Source: Mesorhizobium qingshengii (GTDB taxonomy: Bacteria > Pseudomonadota > Alphaproteobacteria > Rhizobiales > Rhizobiaceae). From it: 64,000 nt of DNA. How positions within the stretch are numbered: the first letter of the stretch is position 1; each line of letters starts with the position of its first letter. Below the pieces are notes generated by a model that was not told the DNA's origin, ran no database searches, and worked only from the letters and a program-made list of their open reading frames with translations. Below are positions 33,680 through 55,322 of the stretch, piece after piece. Location: the NCBI RefSeq assembly GCF_027563465.1, contig NZ_JAPFQA010000005.1:248001-312000 (forward strand), in the 5' to 3' direction. Position numbers and translations under genes: made by a program.

Positions 33680-33883
33680 ATGGCTTCGAAAACCACAAAT
33701 CCTTTCGTCTTTCTCCAGCAGGTCCGCGCGGAGACCGCCAAGGTGACTTGGCCGTCGCGGCGCGAAACGATGATCTCGACGGTGATGGTCCTGGCCTTCG
33801 CTGTGATTGCGATGATCTTTTTCTTCACCGCCGATCAGCTCATGGGCCTTGCGGTCGAACAGATTCTGGGCATCGGACGCTAA
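33680..33883 (+). CDS. secE: Protein translocase subunit SecE
   Basis: The 67-residue single-span protein (FLQQVRAETAKVTWPSRRET, then MISTVMVLAFAVIAMIFFFT) has the SecE core motif E-x-x-K-V-x-W-P-x-R-x-E and one TM helix. It clamps SecY in the translocon. The ATG at 33680 is used; an upstream in-frame start would add unrelated sequence. It leads the secE-nusG-rplKA unit and sits 27 bp before nusG. Confidence 0.96.
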   Translation: MASKTTNPFVFLQQVRAETAKVTWPSRRETMISTVMVLAFAVIAMIFFFTADQLMGLAVEQILGIGR

Positions 33884-33910
33884 GTCCGGCGATTACGGAG
33901 AAGTCTTGAA

Positions 33911-34438
33911 ATGACCGCGCGCTGGTACATCGTCCACGCCTATTCGAACTTTGAAAAGAAGGTCGCCGAGGACATCGTCAACAAGGCCAAGCAGAAGGGC
34001 CTGTCCGCCGATATCGAGCAGATCGTGGTGCCGACCGAGAAGGTCGTCGAGGTTCGTCGCGGCCGCAAGGTCGATGCCGAGCGCAAGTTCTTCCCGGGTT
34101 ATGTGCTCATCAAGGCCAACCTGACCGACGCTGTGTTCTCACTGGTGAAGAACACGCCGAAGGTCACCGGCTTCCTGGGTGATTCCAAGCCGGTGCCGAT
34201 CACCGAGGCCGAGGCGCAGCGCATCCTGAACCAGGTGCAGGAGGGCGTCGAACGGCCGAAGCCTTCGGTCACGTTCGAGATCGGCGAGGCGATCCGCGTT
34301 TCGGATGGTCCCTTCGCGTCGTTCAACGGTTTCGTCCAGGAAGTGGACGAGGAGCGGGCGCGGCTCAAGGTGGAAGTTTCGATCTTCGGGCGCGCCGTGC
34401 CTGTCGATCTGGAATTCGGACAGGTCGAAAAAGGCTGA
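33911..34438 (+). CDS. nusG: Transcription antitermination factor NusG
   Basis: The 175-residue protein has the NGN domain (RWYIVHAYSNFEKKVAEDI) and a C-terminal KOW domain (VSDGPFASFNGFVQEVDEER). NusG binds RNA polymerase, and couples it to Rho or to the ribosome through S10. Standard length; a GGAG precedes the ATG. A 177-bp gap to rplK contains an imperfect hairpin (CCCCTG/CAGGGG arms near 34448-34475) that could attenuate read-through. Confidence 0.97.
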   Translation: MTARWYIVHAYSNFEKKVAEDIVNKAKQKGLSADIEQIVVPTEKVVEVRRGRKVDAERKFFPGYVLIKANLTDAVFSLVKNTPKVTGFLGDSKPVPITEAEAQRILNQVQEGVERPKPSVTFEIGEAIRVSDGPFASFNGFVQEVDEERARLKVEVSIFGRAVPVDLEFGQVEKG

Positions 34439-34615
34439 TCCGAAACCCCTGGCGCCGGTTCGGCGATCAGGGGAGACGGCGCAAGCAATTGCGCGGTCTT
34501 GAGAACGGTGGGAGGCGAAGGCGGCTTTAGCCGGCCGCGGGAACCGCACCACCAGACTGCAACCGCCGGGTTTTCCCAGATAGTGGGGCCGGCATAGACA
34601 AAGGCAGGAAAAGAG

Positions 34616-35044
34616 ATGGCTAAGAAAATTGCGGGCCAGCTCAAGCTCCAGGTGAAAGCGGGATCGGCCACGCCGTCTCCCCCGATCGGCCCGGCGCTTG
34701 GTCAGCGTGGCATCAACATCATGGAATTCTGCAAGGCGTTCAACGCGCAGACCCAGGAAATGGAAAAGGGATCGCCGATTCCGGTCGTCATCACCTACTA
34801 CCAGGACAAGTCCTTCACCTTCGTCATGAAGACGCCGCCGGTGAGCTACTTCCTGAAGAAGGCGGCCAATCTGACGTCGGGTTCGAAGGAGCCGGGCAAG
34901 ATCAAGGCCGGCACGATCGGCCGCGATAAGGTGCGCGCCATCGCCGAGCAGAAGATGAAGGATCTGAACGCAAACGACGTCGAAGCGGCCATGCGCATGG
35001 TCGAGGGCTCCGCCCGTTCGATGGGTCTGGAAGTGGTGGGCTAA
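34616..35044 (+). CDS. rplK: 50S ribosomal protein L11
   Basis: The 142-residue protein carries the L11 N-terminal signature ([20 protein letters not shown], then [14 protein letters not shown]) and the C-terminal rRNA-binding domain. L11 forms the GTPase-associated centre with 23S rRNA. A short GAAAAGAG-type ribosome-binding site precedes the ATG. It is 4 bp from rplA. Confidence 0.98.
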   Translation: MAKKIAGQLKLQVKAGSATPSPPIGPALGQRGINIMEFCKAFNAQTQEMEKGSPIPVVITYYQDKSFTFVMKTPPVSYFLKKAANLTSGSKEPGKIKAGTIGRDKVRAIAEQKMKDLNANDVEAAMRMVEGSARSMGLEVVG

Positions 35045-35048
35045 GATC

Positions 35049-35747
35049 ATGGCAAAGATTGCAAAGCGTGTATCGAAGACCCGCGAAGGCATTGATCCCA
35101 ACAAGGCTTATGCCCTGGGTGAAGCGCTGAAGCTGCTCAAGGACCGTTCTTCGGTCAAGTTCGACGAGACCATCGAAGTCGCCATGAACCTCGGTGTTGA
35201 TCCTCGCCATGCCGACCAGATGGTCCGCGGCGTGGTCAATCTGCCGAACGGCACCGGTCGCTCGGTTCGTGTCGCCGTGTTCGCACGTGGCGACAAGGCC
35301 GAGGAAGCCAAGGCTGCTGGCGCCGACATCGTCGGTGCCGAGGATCTGGTCGACATCGTCCAGAAGGGCACGATCGATTTCGATCGCTGCATCGCCACGC
35401 CGGACATGATGCCGCTGGTCGGCCGTCTCGGCAAGGTGCTCGGCCCGCGCGGCATGATGCCGAACCCGAAGGTTGGCACCGTCACCACCGACGTCGCCGC
35501 CGCCGTCAAGGCATCGAAGGGTGGCGCTGTCGAGTTCCGCGTCGAAAAGGCTGGCATCGTCCATGCCGGCGTTGGCAAGGTTTCGTTCGAGGTCAAGGCT
35601 CTGGAAGAGAACATCCGCGCCTTCACCGACGCGGTGAACAAGGCAAAGCCGGCTGGTGCCAAGGGCAACTACGTCAAGAAGGTTTCGGTCACCTCGACGA
35701 TGGGCCCGGGCCTCAAGCTCGACGTCGCGACGCTCGCAGCGTCCTGA
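35049..35747 (+). CDS. rplA: 50S ribosomal protein L1
   Basis: The 232-residue L1 shows the family phrases [37 protein letters not shown] and [17 protein letters not shown]1 forms the mobile stalk at the E site and in other bacteria represses its own rplKA mRNA. It directly follows rplK. After it comes a 411-bp leader before rplJ. Confidence 0.98.
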   Translation: MAKIAKRVSKTREGIDPNKAYALGEALKLLKDRSSVKFDETIEVAMNLGVDPRHADQMVRGVVNLPNGTGRSVRVAVFARGDKAEEAKAAGADIVGAEDLVDIVQKGTIDFDRCIATPDMMPLVGRLGKVLGPRGMMPNPKVGTVTTDVAAAVKASKGGAVEFRVEKAGIVHAGVGKVSFEVKALEENIRAFTDAVNKAKPAGAKGNYVKKVSVTSTMGPGLKLDVATLAAS

Positions 35748-36158
35748 TACGACCATCCGGATCGGCTGCTGAATAGCTGATCCGCAAAGAATTCCGGGCC
35801 TCGGATTTATCCTGGGCCCGGTGCCGGAAGTCGAAAGGCTTCCGGACATCCTGTCCGAGATTGCAGGCGGCCCGAGCCTTGGTTTGAAAAGGGGGGCCTT
35901 AATTCATGTGGGCCTGCATGAGACGGGTGAAGACCTGACAACGGAGCGATTGCTCCAATGAAAGGTTCGAACCGTGTTTGCCTTTTGTCTGCGCATCGTC
36001 CGGCTTGCCGGCCGGTGTGGCGAAAGGGGGCAGGATCCTCGAGCGTCGTTCGGGAGATCCGTTACTGGATGGCCCGGCCGACAAAAGGCAACCCGACGCC
36101 TGTCCTCGTGAATGGGAATGTTCCCGTTAACAGGATGGGGGTCAACTGGAGATAGGCA
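35748..36158 (+). promoter_or_regulatory. rplJ (L10) leader region with hairpins
   Basis: A 411-bp non-coding stretch between rplA and rplJ. Hairpins: CCGGAAG/CTTCCGG (35824-35845); an overlapping alternative CGGACA/TGTCCG (35843-35857); GGAGC-GATT-GCTCC (35943-35956); AATGGGAA/TTCCCGTT (36111-36128) just before rplJ. In many bacteria this region binds L10(L12)4 for autogenous control; that role is inferred here. A promoter for rplJL-rpoBC may also lie in it. Confidence 0.6.
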
Positions 36159-36677
36159 GTGGACAGAGCGGAAAAACGCGAACTCGTCACGGGCCTGAAC
36201 GGTGCGTTCTCGAACGCAGGTTCAGTGGTCGTGGCCCACTACGCCGGTATCACCGTCGCGCAAATGAACGACCTTCGGTCGAAAATGCGCGCCGCCGGTG
36301 GCACCGTCAAAGTCGCGAAGAACCGTCTCGCCAAAATCGCTCTTCAGGGCACGGACTCCGCATCGATCATCGACCTGTTCAAGGGACAGACGCTGATCGC
36401 TTATTCGGAGGATCCGATTGCGGCGCCGAAGGTCGCGTCCGATTTCGCCAAGGGAAATGACAAGCTCGTCATTCTCGGCGGCGCAATGGGCACCACCTCG
36501 CTCAACGCCGACGGTGTGAAGGCACTCGCCACACTCCCGTCGCTCGATGAGCTGCGCGCCAGGCTGGTTGGCATGATCGCCACGCCGGCAACCCGGATCG
36601 CCCAGATCGTCAATGCGCCAGCGGCCTCGGTCGCGCGCGTCATCGGCGCTTACGCCCGGAAGGACGAGGCGGCATGA
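36159..36677 (+). CDS. rplJ: 50S ribosomal protein L10
   Basis: The 172-residue protein starts [10 protein letters not shown] at a GTG with GGAG 7 nt upstream. It has the L10 rRNA-binding domain ([33 protein letters not shown]) and the C-terminal helix that carries L7/L12 dimers. It is preceded by a long structured leader and followed after 54 bp by rplL. Confidence 0.97.
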   Translation: MDRAEKRELVTGLNGAFSNAGSVVVAHYAGITVAQMNDLRSKMRAAGGTVKVAKNRLAKIALQGTDSASIIDLFKGQTLIAYSEDPIAAPKVASDFAKGNDKLVILGGAMGTTSLNADGVKALATLPSLDELRARLVGMIATPATRIAQIVNAPAASVARVIGAYARKDEAA

Positions 36678-36731
36678 GGCCGTTCCTCGCTATCACAAAC
36701 ACACGTTCGAACCTTATGAAGGAATACAACA

Positions 36732-37109
36732 ATGGCTGATCTCGCAAAGATCGTAGACGACCTTTCGAAGCTGACCGTCCTCGAGGCGGCCGAGCTGTCG
36801 AAGCTTCTGGAAGAAAAGTGGGGCGTTTCCGCCGCTGCTCCGGTGGCTGTTGCCGCCGCTGGTGGTGGTGCTGCTGCTGCCGCTCCGGTCGAGGAAAAGA
36901 CGGAATTCGACGTCGTCCTCACCGACGCCGGCGCTCAGAAGATCAACGTCATCAAGGAAGTCCGCGCCATCACCGGCCTTGGCCTCAAGGAAGCCAAGGA
37001 TCTGGTCGAAGCGGCTCCGAAGCCGGTCAAGGAAGGCGTTTCCAAGGCCGACGCCGACAAGTTCAAGGCTCAGCTGGAAGCAGCTGGCGCCAAGGTCGAC
37101 CTGAAGTAA
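36732..37109 (+). CDS. rplL: 50S ribosomal protein L7/L12
   Basis: The 125-residue protein has the N-terminal dimerisation domain ([20 protein letters not shown]), an Ala/Gly-rich hinge ([18 protein letters not shown]) and the C-terminal factor-binding domain ([20 protein letters not shown]). It recruits translation factors to the ribosome. A cluster of hairpins lies between it and rpoB. Confidence 0.98.
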   Translation: MADLAKIVDDLSKLTVLEAAELSKLLEEKWGVSAAAPVAVAAAGGGAAAAAPVEEKTEFDVVLTDAGAQKINVIKEVRAITGLGLKEAKDLVEAAPKPVKEGVSKADADKFKAQLEAAGAKVDLK

Positions 37110-37120
37110 GCGTAAAAGCG

Positions 37121-37143
37121 GCGGACGGCCTCGCGCCGTCCGC
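37121..37143 (+). repeat. Hairpin 12 bp after rplL
   Basis: GCGGACGG pairs perfectly with CCGTCCGC around CCTCGCG. It is probably an attenuator or mRNA-processing structure between rplL and rpoB. Confidence 0.6.
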
Positions 37144-37145
37144 CA

Positions 37146-37165
37146 CTCCCTTGGCGCCAAGGGAG
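37146..37165. repeat. Perfect 20-bp palindrome in the rplL-rpoB gap
   Basis: CTCCCTTGGCGCCAAGGGAG is its own reverse complement over 20 bp with no loop. It could be a protein-binding dyad or, in RNA, part of the adjacent hairpin cluster. Confidence 0.7.
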
Positions 37166-37225
37166 CACGCGTAGCGCGAGACGTACGAGAACCTCTTTCC
37201 TGAGGGCCCCTAAGCGGCCTTCAGG

Positions 37226-37246
37226 AAACGGGTTTTCTCCCGTTTT
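37226..37246 (+). terminator. Attenuator-like hairpin before rpoB
   Basis: AAACGGG pairs with CCCGTTT around TTTTCT and is followed by T. Partial termination between rplL and rpoB is well known in E. coli; a similar role here is inferred. Confidence 0.5.
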
Positions 37247-37359
37247 AGCCGGCGCCGACAGGCGGCCGGAGAACAGACAGAGGGCCGCCGCCGAGGTGGC
37301 TCAGAATGCAAGGCGGGCCGCGGCGAGGCTCGTCCCGAGTTTAGAGCTAAGGAGCGACG

Positions 37360-41496
<4,137 letters not shown>

Positions 41497-41626
41497 GGCT
41501 ACGGCGCGCCGCGGAAAGCCGCGGCGCGCCTATCGAATTCTTCGGCCGGTGGCCGACAAAAGACGGCGGGCGTTTGGCCCGCGCTAGATGCAAGGGGTTT
41601 TCGAGGACCCCGAAAAGGAGAACGGC

Positions 41627-45823
<4,197 letters not shown>

Positions 45824-45851
45824 GCGCGACGGTAAAAATCTCAGGCAACAG

Positions 45852-45881
45852 GGCCGTCGGGGCAACCCGGCGGCCTATTTT
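45852..45881 (+). terminator. Terminator after rpoC
   Basis: GGCCGTCGGG pairs with CCCGGCGGCC (one G-T wobble) around GCAA, followed by TATTTTC. It ends the rplJL-rpoBC transcript. Confidence 0.88.
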
Positions 45882-45994
45882 CTTTGTGCGTTGAAGTCGC
45901 CAATTCATGACAGTGGCGACGGAGTGAGGGTGGTGCGTCGCTCGTGAGATGATCTGAGAATCGGAGCGAAGGTCGCTTCCTGCAACCTCGTTGC

Positions 45995-46921
45995 TCAGTC
46001 GAAAAACGCCTCGATCACATTGCGCTTGCCGAGCATGAAAGCATCGGCAACATGCTGGAGCGGAGCGAGATCGACATCCGAGGCGCCGGAACGGACAATC
46101 TCCGCGAAGCGCTTGTAGAGCATCGGATATTCCGCTTCCGGTTCGTCATGGACGACGCGGCCGTCGACGGCGAGTTTCGAGCCGCCGCCCGACAGCACCA
46201 TCGCGCCCTTGTCGGTGTCGGCCAGGATGTCCCAGCTTTGCGGGCCGGTCTGGAGCCAGTCGAGTTCCATCGTCACTGGCAACCCGTTCGAGGTGCGGAA
46301 GGCGACGTGTGCCGCGACAGGAGCGTCGCGGTTCTCTGGAAAGTCGAGAACCGCCGAGGTGATGAACAGTGCCGGCAGGATGTGGGTCACGATCGACAGC
46401 GCATTGATGCCGGGGTCGAAGACGCCGAAGCCGCCGGGGGCCCAGATCCACTCCTGGTTCGGATGCCAGCGGCGCACATCTTCCTTCCAGTTGATGGCGG
46501 CCGAGTTGATGCGGGCTGAGCTTAGGAAGGTGCGGGCGGCCTCGACCGCCGGCGCATAGCGCGAGTGCCAGCTGGCGAACAGCGAGACGCCGTTTTTCAC
46601 CGCCAATGCCTTCAGGTCCTCGACCTCGCTGACGGTGGCGCCCGGCGGCTTTTCCAGGAAGACATGTTTCTTCGCTTCGAGCGCGGTGCGCGCGGCGTCA
46701 TAACGAAACTGCGGCGGCATGCAGAGCGCTACGGCCTCAAGCTCCGGCACCGCGTCGAGCATGGATTCGATATCGGGGAAATTCGGGATGTCATCCACCT
46801 TGCCATGCCGGCTGGCGGCCGCGATGAGGCGATAGTTCTGGTCTTTCGCCAGGGCCGGCAGGTGCTGGTCGCGGACGATCTTGCCGACGCCGACGATGCC
46901 TATCTTGATGGGCTGGGACAC
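45995..46921 (-). CDS. Gfo/Idh/MocA-family sugar dehydrogenase, galactose-dehydrogenase-like
   Basis: The 308-residue protein has an N-terminal Rossmann fold (IKIGIVGVGKIVRDQHLPAL) and the family motif EKPPGATVSEVEDLK, followed by the C-terminal beta-sheet domain (WIWAPGGFGVFDPGINALSI). The sequence resembles D-galactose 1-dehydrogenase of alphaproteobacteria, which oxidises D-galactose with NAD(P); the exact sugar is uncertain. A GTG start at 46921 with GGAG 5 nt upstream is chosen; a longer frame to 46981 adds an unrelated His-rich N terminus. It is a leftward insertion between rpoC and the str operon. Confidence 0.82.
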   Translation of the reverse strand: MSQPIKIGIVGVGKIVRDQHLPALAKDQNYRLIAAASRHGKVDDIPNFPDIESMLDAVPELEAVALCMPPQFRYDAARTALEAKKHVFLEKPPGATVSEVEDLKALAVKNGVSLFASWHSRYAPAVEAARTFLSSARINSAAINWKEDVRRWHPNQEWIWAPGGFGVFDPGINALSIVTHILPALFITSAVLDFPENRDAPVAAHVAFRTSNGLPVTMELDWLQTGPQSWDILADTDKGAMVLSGGGSKLAVDGRVVHDEPEAEYPMLYKRFAEIVRSGASDVDLAPLQHVADAFMLGKRNVIEAFFD

Positions 46922-47062
46922 GGCCGCTCCGTCTGTTGGATGATGGTGAGCGTTTCTTATCAGAACACTTGCCCCGGGCAAGCCGAAGCCGGAAGGTCAG
47001 CCCCAGCTTTCCATCCGCCAGAAAGGCCTCGATTCGAAAGGCGAGGGCGCGGCGTCCTGGTT

Positions 47063-47344
47063 TCAGAGCGCCACGTCGAAAGTAACAATCGACACTTCGC
47101 CTTCGAGCGCGCCCTGGAAGGCGGAAAGATGCGGCTCCTCATCGGGCACGCCGTCCATATCGCCGATCTGGTCGAGCTCGGCCTCGGCGTAACCTTCCGC
47201 CGCAAGTGATTCGAGTGCCCGGCGCACCGCCGAATCGTCATCGGGGGCGACCAGCATCACGTGCACGCCTTCCGGCTTGCCGCCCTTCCTCTTCCACACC
47301 CTGCCGGTGATGATGGTGACCGGGCGTTCTTCATTGTCGTTCAC
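47063..47344 (-). CDS. Small conserved-looking protein, unknown
   Basis: The product has 93 residues from a GTG at 47344, which follows GGAGG 9 nt upstream; ATGs at 47383 and 47398 lack such a site. It is soluble and acidic. The N-terminal part (VTIITGRVWKRKGGKPEGVH, then VMLVAPDDDSAVRRALESLA) suggests a small alpha/beta fold; the C-terminal part is acidic (GDMDGVPDEEPHLSAFQGAL). No motif that I can name. It lies 141 bp from the dehydrogenase gene and is divergent from the str operon. Confidence 0.6.
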   Translation of the reverse strand: MNDNEERPVTIITGRVWKRKGGKPEGVHVMLVAPDDDSAVRRALESLAAEGYAEAELDQIGDMDGVPDEEPHLSAFQGALEGEVSIVTFDVAL

Positions 47345-47807
47345 GGGCCGATTCCTCCGGTCGAGGGGATCCTGACTGCTCATGCGGCTTTTTCGCATGA
47401 AAGCAGGGCCGCGCAACAGCCCAAAGCCGGTCACTTTCTTCCTCGCCCTTGCAAAATGGCGAAAGAAAATTACATGCGGTTTTCGCATGGCTGCCAAGCC
47501 CCGGCTTCAATGCAATATTTGCCACTCCGGGGTTGACGGTTCGCGGGCTTGCGAGTAGAAGCCGGCCAGTCAGAACCGATGTGAGGCTCTCCTTTCCGAA
47601 GCGACACGCTTTGGAGTTTGCTTCAAACAGGGTTCGTTTTACGAGCGAAAAGACATTTCCGGCGTGCACGAAGCGGCTTCCGCTTCCTCTGCCATTTGTT
47701 CGGGCAAGACCGCGAGGCGCGGTTTGTGGCCCGAATTTGCGTATGGAAATGACGCTTTGAGCGGCCCTGACCGGGCGAGACACGGAATTGAGAGACAAGA
47801 GGGTTTA
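47345..47807. other. Non-coding region upstream of the str operon
   Basis: A 463-bp gap between the small unknown gene (leftward) and rpsL. It holds the candidate str promoter at 47533-47561 and a long 5' leader of the rpsL mRNA. No gene of its own is convincing. Confidence 0.6.
47533..47561 (+). promoter_or_regulatory. Candidate sigma-70 promoter of the str operon
   Basis: TTGACG (47533-47538), a 17-bp spacer, TAGAAG (47556-47561). The -35 hexamer and spacing are good for the housekeeping sigma factor of Rhizobiales. It would give a leader of about 240 nt before rpsL. Confidence 0.55.
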
Positions 47808-48179
47808 ATGCCTACCGTCAACCAGCTGATCCGCAAGCCGCGCATAGCGCCGGTGAAGCGCAACAAGGTCCCGGCCATGCAGCAGAACCCGCAGAAGCGG
47901 GGCGTCTGCACGCGCGTCTACACCACGACGCCGAAGAAGCCGAACTCGGCGCTGCGCAAGGTGGCCAAGATCCGCCTGACCAATGGTTTTGAAGTGATCG
48001 GGTACATCCCCGGCGAAGGCCACAACCTTCAGGAACACTCCGTGGTCATGATCCGCGGCGGCCGCGTCAAGGATCTTCCGGGCGTTCGCTACCACATCAT
48101 CCGCGGCGTGCTCGACACGCAGGGTGTGAAGAACCGCAAGCAGCGTCGTTCGAAGTACGGCGCCAAGCGTCCGAAGTGA
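47808..48179 (+). CDS. rpsL: 30S ribosomal protein S12
   Basis: The 123-residue protein is a typical S12 ([48 protein letters not shown]). Lys43 and Lys88, the usual sites of streptomycin-resistance changes, are both wild type. It leads the str operon. Confidence 0.99.
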   Translation: MPTVNQLIRKPRIAPVKRNKVPAMQQNPQKRGVCTRVYTTTPKKPNSALRKVAKIRLTNGFEVIGYIPGEGHNLQEHSVVMIRGGRVKDLPGVRYHIIRGVLDTQGVKNRKQRRSKYGAKRPK

Positions 48180-48198
48180 CCGAAGCGTAGCGAAGGTC

Positions 48199-48230
48199 AT
48201 CCCGGGCGCAGCGAAGCGACGATCCGGGAT
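48199..48230. repeat. Inverted repeat between rpsL and rpsG
   Basis: ATCCCGG (48199-48205) and CCGGGAT (48224-48230) form arms around a loop rich in GCGAAGCG. It resembles the small intergenic palindromes common in rhizobia and may be a mobile-repeat relic. Confidence 0.45.
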
Positions 48231-48252
48231 CAAGGCCACCACGCATAATTGA

Positions 48253-48735
<483 letters not shown>

Positions 48736-48764
48736 AGCGCGAACGAGACTGAGAGGCAGCTACG

Positions 48765-50855
<2,091 letters not shown>

Positions 50856-50921
50856 CTCGAACGGGTTGCAGCAGTAACTTAATTCAAGGCCCGCACGGGC
50901 GAGCAGGATTGGAGACATCAC

Positions 50922-52097
<1,176 letters not shown>

Positions 52098-52166
52098 TTT
52101 GGACTTAAACCGATCTGTCGCGGGCGCAGGATATGCCCGCGCCGCGCCAGAACAAGGAAGTGACGC

Positions 52167-52475
52167 ATGAACGGACAGAATATCCGCATCCGCCTGAAGG
52201 CGTTTGATCACCGCGTGCTCGACGCCTCGACAAAGGAAATCGTGTCGACGGCCAAGCGCACCGGTGCCAACGTTCGCGGCCCCATTCCGCTGCCGACGCG
52301 GATCGAAAAGTTCACGGTCAACCGGTCGCCTCACGTCGACAAGAAGAGCCGCGAGCAGTTCGAGATGCGCACGCACAAGCGTCTGCTCGACATCGTCGAT
52401 CCGACCCCGCAGACGGTCGATGCTTTGATGAAGCTCGATCTGGCCGCCGGTGTGGACGTCGAGATCAAGCTCTAA
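52167..52475 (+). CDS. rpsJ: 30S ribosomal protein S10
   Basis: The 102-residue S10 (also NusE) shows [20 protein letters not shown] and [20 protein letters not shown]. It serves in the 30S head and in antitermination with NusB and NusG. An AAGGAAG site precedes the ATG. It opens the S10 operon 69 bp after tuf, with no clear terminator between. Confidence 0.99.
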   Translation: MNGQNIRIRLKAFDHRVLDASTKEIVSTAKRTGANVRGPIPLPTRIEKFTVNRSPHVDKKSREQFEMRTHKRLLDIVDPTPQTVDALMKLDLAAGVDVEIKL

Positions 52476-52536
52476 GGGAATGAGAGCGCGGTAAGGGGCG
52501 GTGCCCCTGGCCCGGAACTCTAAAGGAATTGAACCG

Positions 52537-53259
52537 ATGCGTTCAGGTGTGATTGCAAAGAAGGTGGGAATGACCCGCATCTATAACGATGCCGGGGAAC
52601 ATGTTCCCGTCACCGTTCTCCAGATGGAGAACTGCCAGGTCGTGGCGCAGCGCACGCAGGAGAAGAATGGCTACACCGCCGTTCAGCTCGGCGTTGGCCT
52701 TGCCAAGGTGAAGAACACGTCGAAGGCGATGCGCGGCCATTTCGCGACCGCTTCCGTCGAGCCGAAGGCGAAGGTCGCCGAGTTCCGCGTCTCCGCGGAC
52801 AACATGATCGATGTCGGCGCCGAGATCACTGTCGAGCACTTCGTTCCCGGCCAGAAGGTCGATGTGACGGGCACGACGATCGGCAAGGGCTTCCAGGGCG
52901 TCATCAAGCGTCACCACATGGGTGGTGGCCGGGCGACCCACGGTAACTCGGTATCGCACCGTACGCACGGTTCGACCGGTCAGCGCCAGGACCCCGGCAA
53001 GGTGTTCAAAGGCAAGCATATGGCTGGCCACATGGGCGACACCCGCGTCACCACGCAGAATGTCGAGATCGTATCGACCGACGCCGACCGCGGCCTGATC
53101 CTGATCCGCGGTGCGGTTCCCGGATCGAAGGGCGCCTGGATCCTGGTCCGCGATGCGGCCAAGGTGGCACTGCCGGCCAATGCGCCGAAGCCCGCCGCGA
53201 TCCGCCCGGTTGCGGCAGCTGCTAAGAACGAGGCTCCGGCCACAGAGGGAGCGGAATAA
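52537..53259 (+). CDS. rplC: 50S ribosomal protein L3
   Basis: The 240-residue L3 has the core [20 protein letters not shown] and the loop [42 protein letters not shown]-terminal Ala/Pro/Glu tail of about 28 residues ([20 protein letters not shown]) is longer than in E. coli. The ATG at 52537 follows AAAGGAATT; 52501 is rejected. Its stop overlaps rplD by one base. Confidence 0.98.
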   Translation: MRSGVIAKKVGMTRIYNDAGEHVPVTVLQMENCQVVAQRTQEKNGYTAVQLGVGLAKVKNTSKAMRGHFATASVEPKAKVAEFRVSADNMIDVGAEITVEHFVPGQKVDVTGTTIGKGFQGVIKRHHMGGGRATHGNSVSHRTHGSTGQRQDPGKVFKGKHMAGHMGDTRVTTQNVEIVSTDADRGLILIRGAVPGSKGAWILVRDAAKVALPANAPKPAAIRPVAAAAKNEAPATEGAE

Positions 53260-53879
53260 TGGATCTCAAGATCACAACGCTTGGCGGCAAGGACGCCGGC
53301 AAGGTGAAACTCTCCGAGGAGATTTTCGGCCTTGATCCGCGCGAGGACATCCTGCAGCGCGTCGTGCGCTGGCAGCTCGCCAAGAAGCAGCAGGGCACGC
53401 ACAAGGCCAAGGGCCGCGCCGAGATCGCGCGTACCGGCGCCAAGATGTACAAGCAGAAGGGTACGGGCCGCGCCCGCCACCATTCGGCACGCGCTCCGCA
53501 GTTCCGCGGCGGTGGCAAGGCCCACGGCCCGGTCGTCCGCAGCCACGAGCACGATCTGCCGAAGAAGGTTCGCGCGCTCGGCCTCAAGCATGCCCTCTCG
53601 GCCAAGGCCAAGAGCGCGTCGATCATCATCATCGACGAGCTGAAGCTGACCGAGGCCAAGACGAAGGCGCTGATCGCGAATTTCGCGACGCTGGGTCTGA
53701 GCAACGCACTGGTGATCGGCGGCGCCGAGCTTGACAAGAACTTCAAGCTGGCCGCGACGAACATCCCGAACATCGACGTGCTGCCCATCCAGGGCATCAA
53801 CGTCTACGACATTCTGCGCCGCGGCACGCTGGTCCTTTCGAAGGCCGCCGTCGAGGCTCTCGAGGAGCGCTTTAAATGA
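53259..53879 (+). CDS. rplD: 50S ribosomal protein L4
   Basis: The 206-residue L4 shows the signature [20 protein letters not shown] and [20 protein letters not shown], the loop that lines the exit tunnel. In E. coli L4 represses the S10 operon. It overlaps rplC by 1 bp and rplW by 4 bp. Confidence 0.98.
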   Translation: MDLKITTLGGKDAGKVKLSEEIFGLDPREDILQRVVRWQLAKKQQGTHKAKGRAEIARTGAKMYKQKGTGRARHHSARAPQFRGGGKAHGPVVRSHEHDLPKKVRALGLKHALSAKAKSASIIIIDELKLTEAKTKALIANFATLGLSNALVIGGAELDKNFKLAATNIPNIDVLPIQGINVYDILRRGTLVLSKAAVEALEERFK

Positions 53880-54169
53880 CCGACCTTCGTCACTACGACG
53901 TGATCGTCAGCCCGGCGATCACCGAAAAGTCGACCATGGCTTCCGAGCAGAACCAGGTCGTCTTCAACGTCGCCAAGAAGGCGTCGAAGCCGGAAATCAA
54001 GGCTGCCGTCGAAGCGCTGTTCGGCGTCAAGGTGATGGCCGTGAACACGCTTGTCCGCAAGGGCAAGATCAAGCGCTTCCGCGGCACGATCGGCCGCCAG
54101 AGCGACGTCAAGAAGGCGATTGTGACGCTGGCCGACGGCCAGTCGATCGACGTCGCGACGGGTCTCTGA
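53876..54169 (+). CDS. rplW: 50S ribosomal protein L23
   Basis: The 97-residue L23 ([40 protein letters not shown]) lies at the tunnel exit and docks trigger factor and SRP. Its ATG overlaps the rplD stop (ATGA). Confidence 0.98.
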   Translation: MTDLRHYDVIVSPAITEKSTMASEQNQVVFNVAKKASKPEIKAAVEALFGVKVMAVNTLVRKGKIKRFRGTIGRQSDVKKAIVTLADGQSIDVATGL

Positions 54170-54191
54170 GCAAGGCCGCGAGGACAGAACA

Positions 54192-55025
54192 ATGGCACTG
54201 AAAAAATTCAACCCGGTAACGCCGAGCACCCGCCAGCTGGTCATCGTCGACCGCTCGGGCCTCTACAAGGGCAAGCCCGTCAAGGGCCTGACCGAAGGCC
54301 TGACCAAGTCGGGCGGCCGCAACAACCACGGTCGCATCACCGCCCGCTTCATCGGTGGTGGTCACAAGCGTTCGTACCGCATCATCGACTTCAAGCGCCG
54401 CAAGTTCGACGTCGTCGGCACGGTCGAGCGCATTGAATACGATCCGAACCGCACCGCCTTCATCGCGCTGATCAAGTACGACGATGGCGAGCTGTCCTAC
54501 ATCATCGCTCCGCAGCGTCTGGCTCCCGGCGACAAGATCGTGTCCGGTGAATCGGTCGATGTGAAGCCGGGCAATGCGATGCCGCTGGCATCGATGCCGG
54601 TCGGCACGATCGTCCACAACATCGAGCTGAAGCCGGGCAAGGGCGCTCAGGTTGCCCGTTCGGCAGGCGGTTATGGCCAGCTGGTCGGTCGCGACCAGGG
54701 CATGGCGATCCTGCGCCTCAACTCGGGCGAGCAGCGTGTCGTTCACGGCTCCTGCATGGCCACCGTCGGCGCCGTGTCCAATCCGGACCATGGCAACATC
54801 AACGATGGCAAGGCCGGCCGCACGGTTTGGCGCGGCAAGCGTCCGCACAATCGCGGCGTGACCATGAACCCGGTCGACCATCCGCACGGCGGTGGTGAAG
54901 GCCGCACCTCGGGTGGCCGTCATCCGGTCAGCCCCTGGGGCAAGCCGACCAAGGGCAAGAAGACGCGGTCCAACAAGGCGACCGACAAGTTCATCCTGCG
55001 CTCGCGCCATCAGCGCAAGAGCTAA
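54192..55025 (+). CDS. rplB: 50S ribosomal protein L2
   Basis: The 277-residue L2 has [20 protein letters not shown] and the C-terminal [20 protein letters not shown], whose His is close to the peptidyl-transferase centre. Usual length; 22 bp after rplW. Confidence 0.99.
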   Translation: MALKKFNPVTPSTRQLVIVDRSGLYKGKPVKGLTEGLTKSGGRNNHGRITARFIGGGHKRSYRIIDFKRRKFDVVGTVERIEYDPNRTAFIALIKYDDGELSYIIAPQRLAPGDKIVSGESVDVKPGNAMPLASMPVGTIVHNIELKPGKGAQVARSAGGYGQLVGRDQGMAILRLNSGEQRVVHGSCMATVGAVSNPDHGNINDGKAGRTVWRGKRPHNRGVTMNPVDHPHGGGEGRTSGGRHPVSPWGKPTKGKKTRSNKATDKFILRSRHQRKS

Positions 55026-55041
55026 GAAGAGGTAACGCCAA

Positions 55042-55320
55042 GTGACTCGTTCGATTTGGAAAGGCCCCTTCATTGACGGCTACCTTCTCAAGAAGGTGGA
55101 CAAGGTTCGTGAAGGTGGTCGCAATGAGGTGATCAAGATGTGGAGCCGTCGCTCCACCATCCTGCCGCAGTTCGTCGGCTTCACCTTCGGTGTCTACAAC
55201 GGCCAGAAGCATGTTCCCGTCTCGGTGAACGAGGACATGGTCGGTCACAAGTTCGGTGAATTCGCTCCGACCCGGACCTATTACGGTCACGGCGCGGATA
55301 AGAAGGCGAAGAGGAAATAA
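55042..55320 (+). CDS. rpsS: 30S ribosomal protein S19
   Basis: The 92-residue S19 ([40 protein letters not shown]) starts at a GTG (55042) with GAGG upstream. It binds 16S rRNA in the head with S13. Confidence 0.98.
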   Translation: MTRSIWKGPFIDGYLLKKVDKVREGGRNEVIKMWSRRSTILPQFVGFTFGVYNGQKHVPVSVNEDMVGHKFGEFAPTRTYYGHGADKKAKRK

Positions 55321-55322
55321 TC

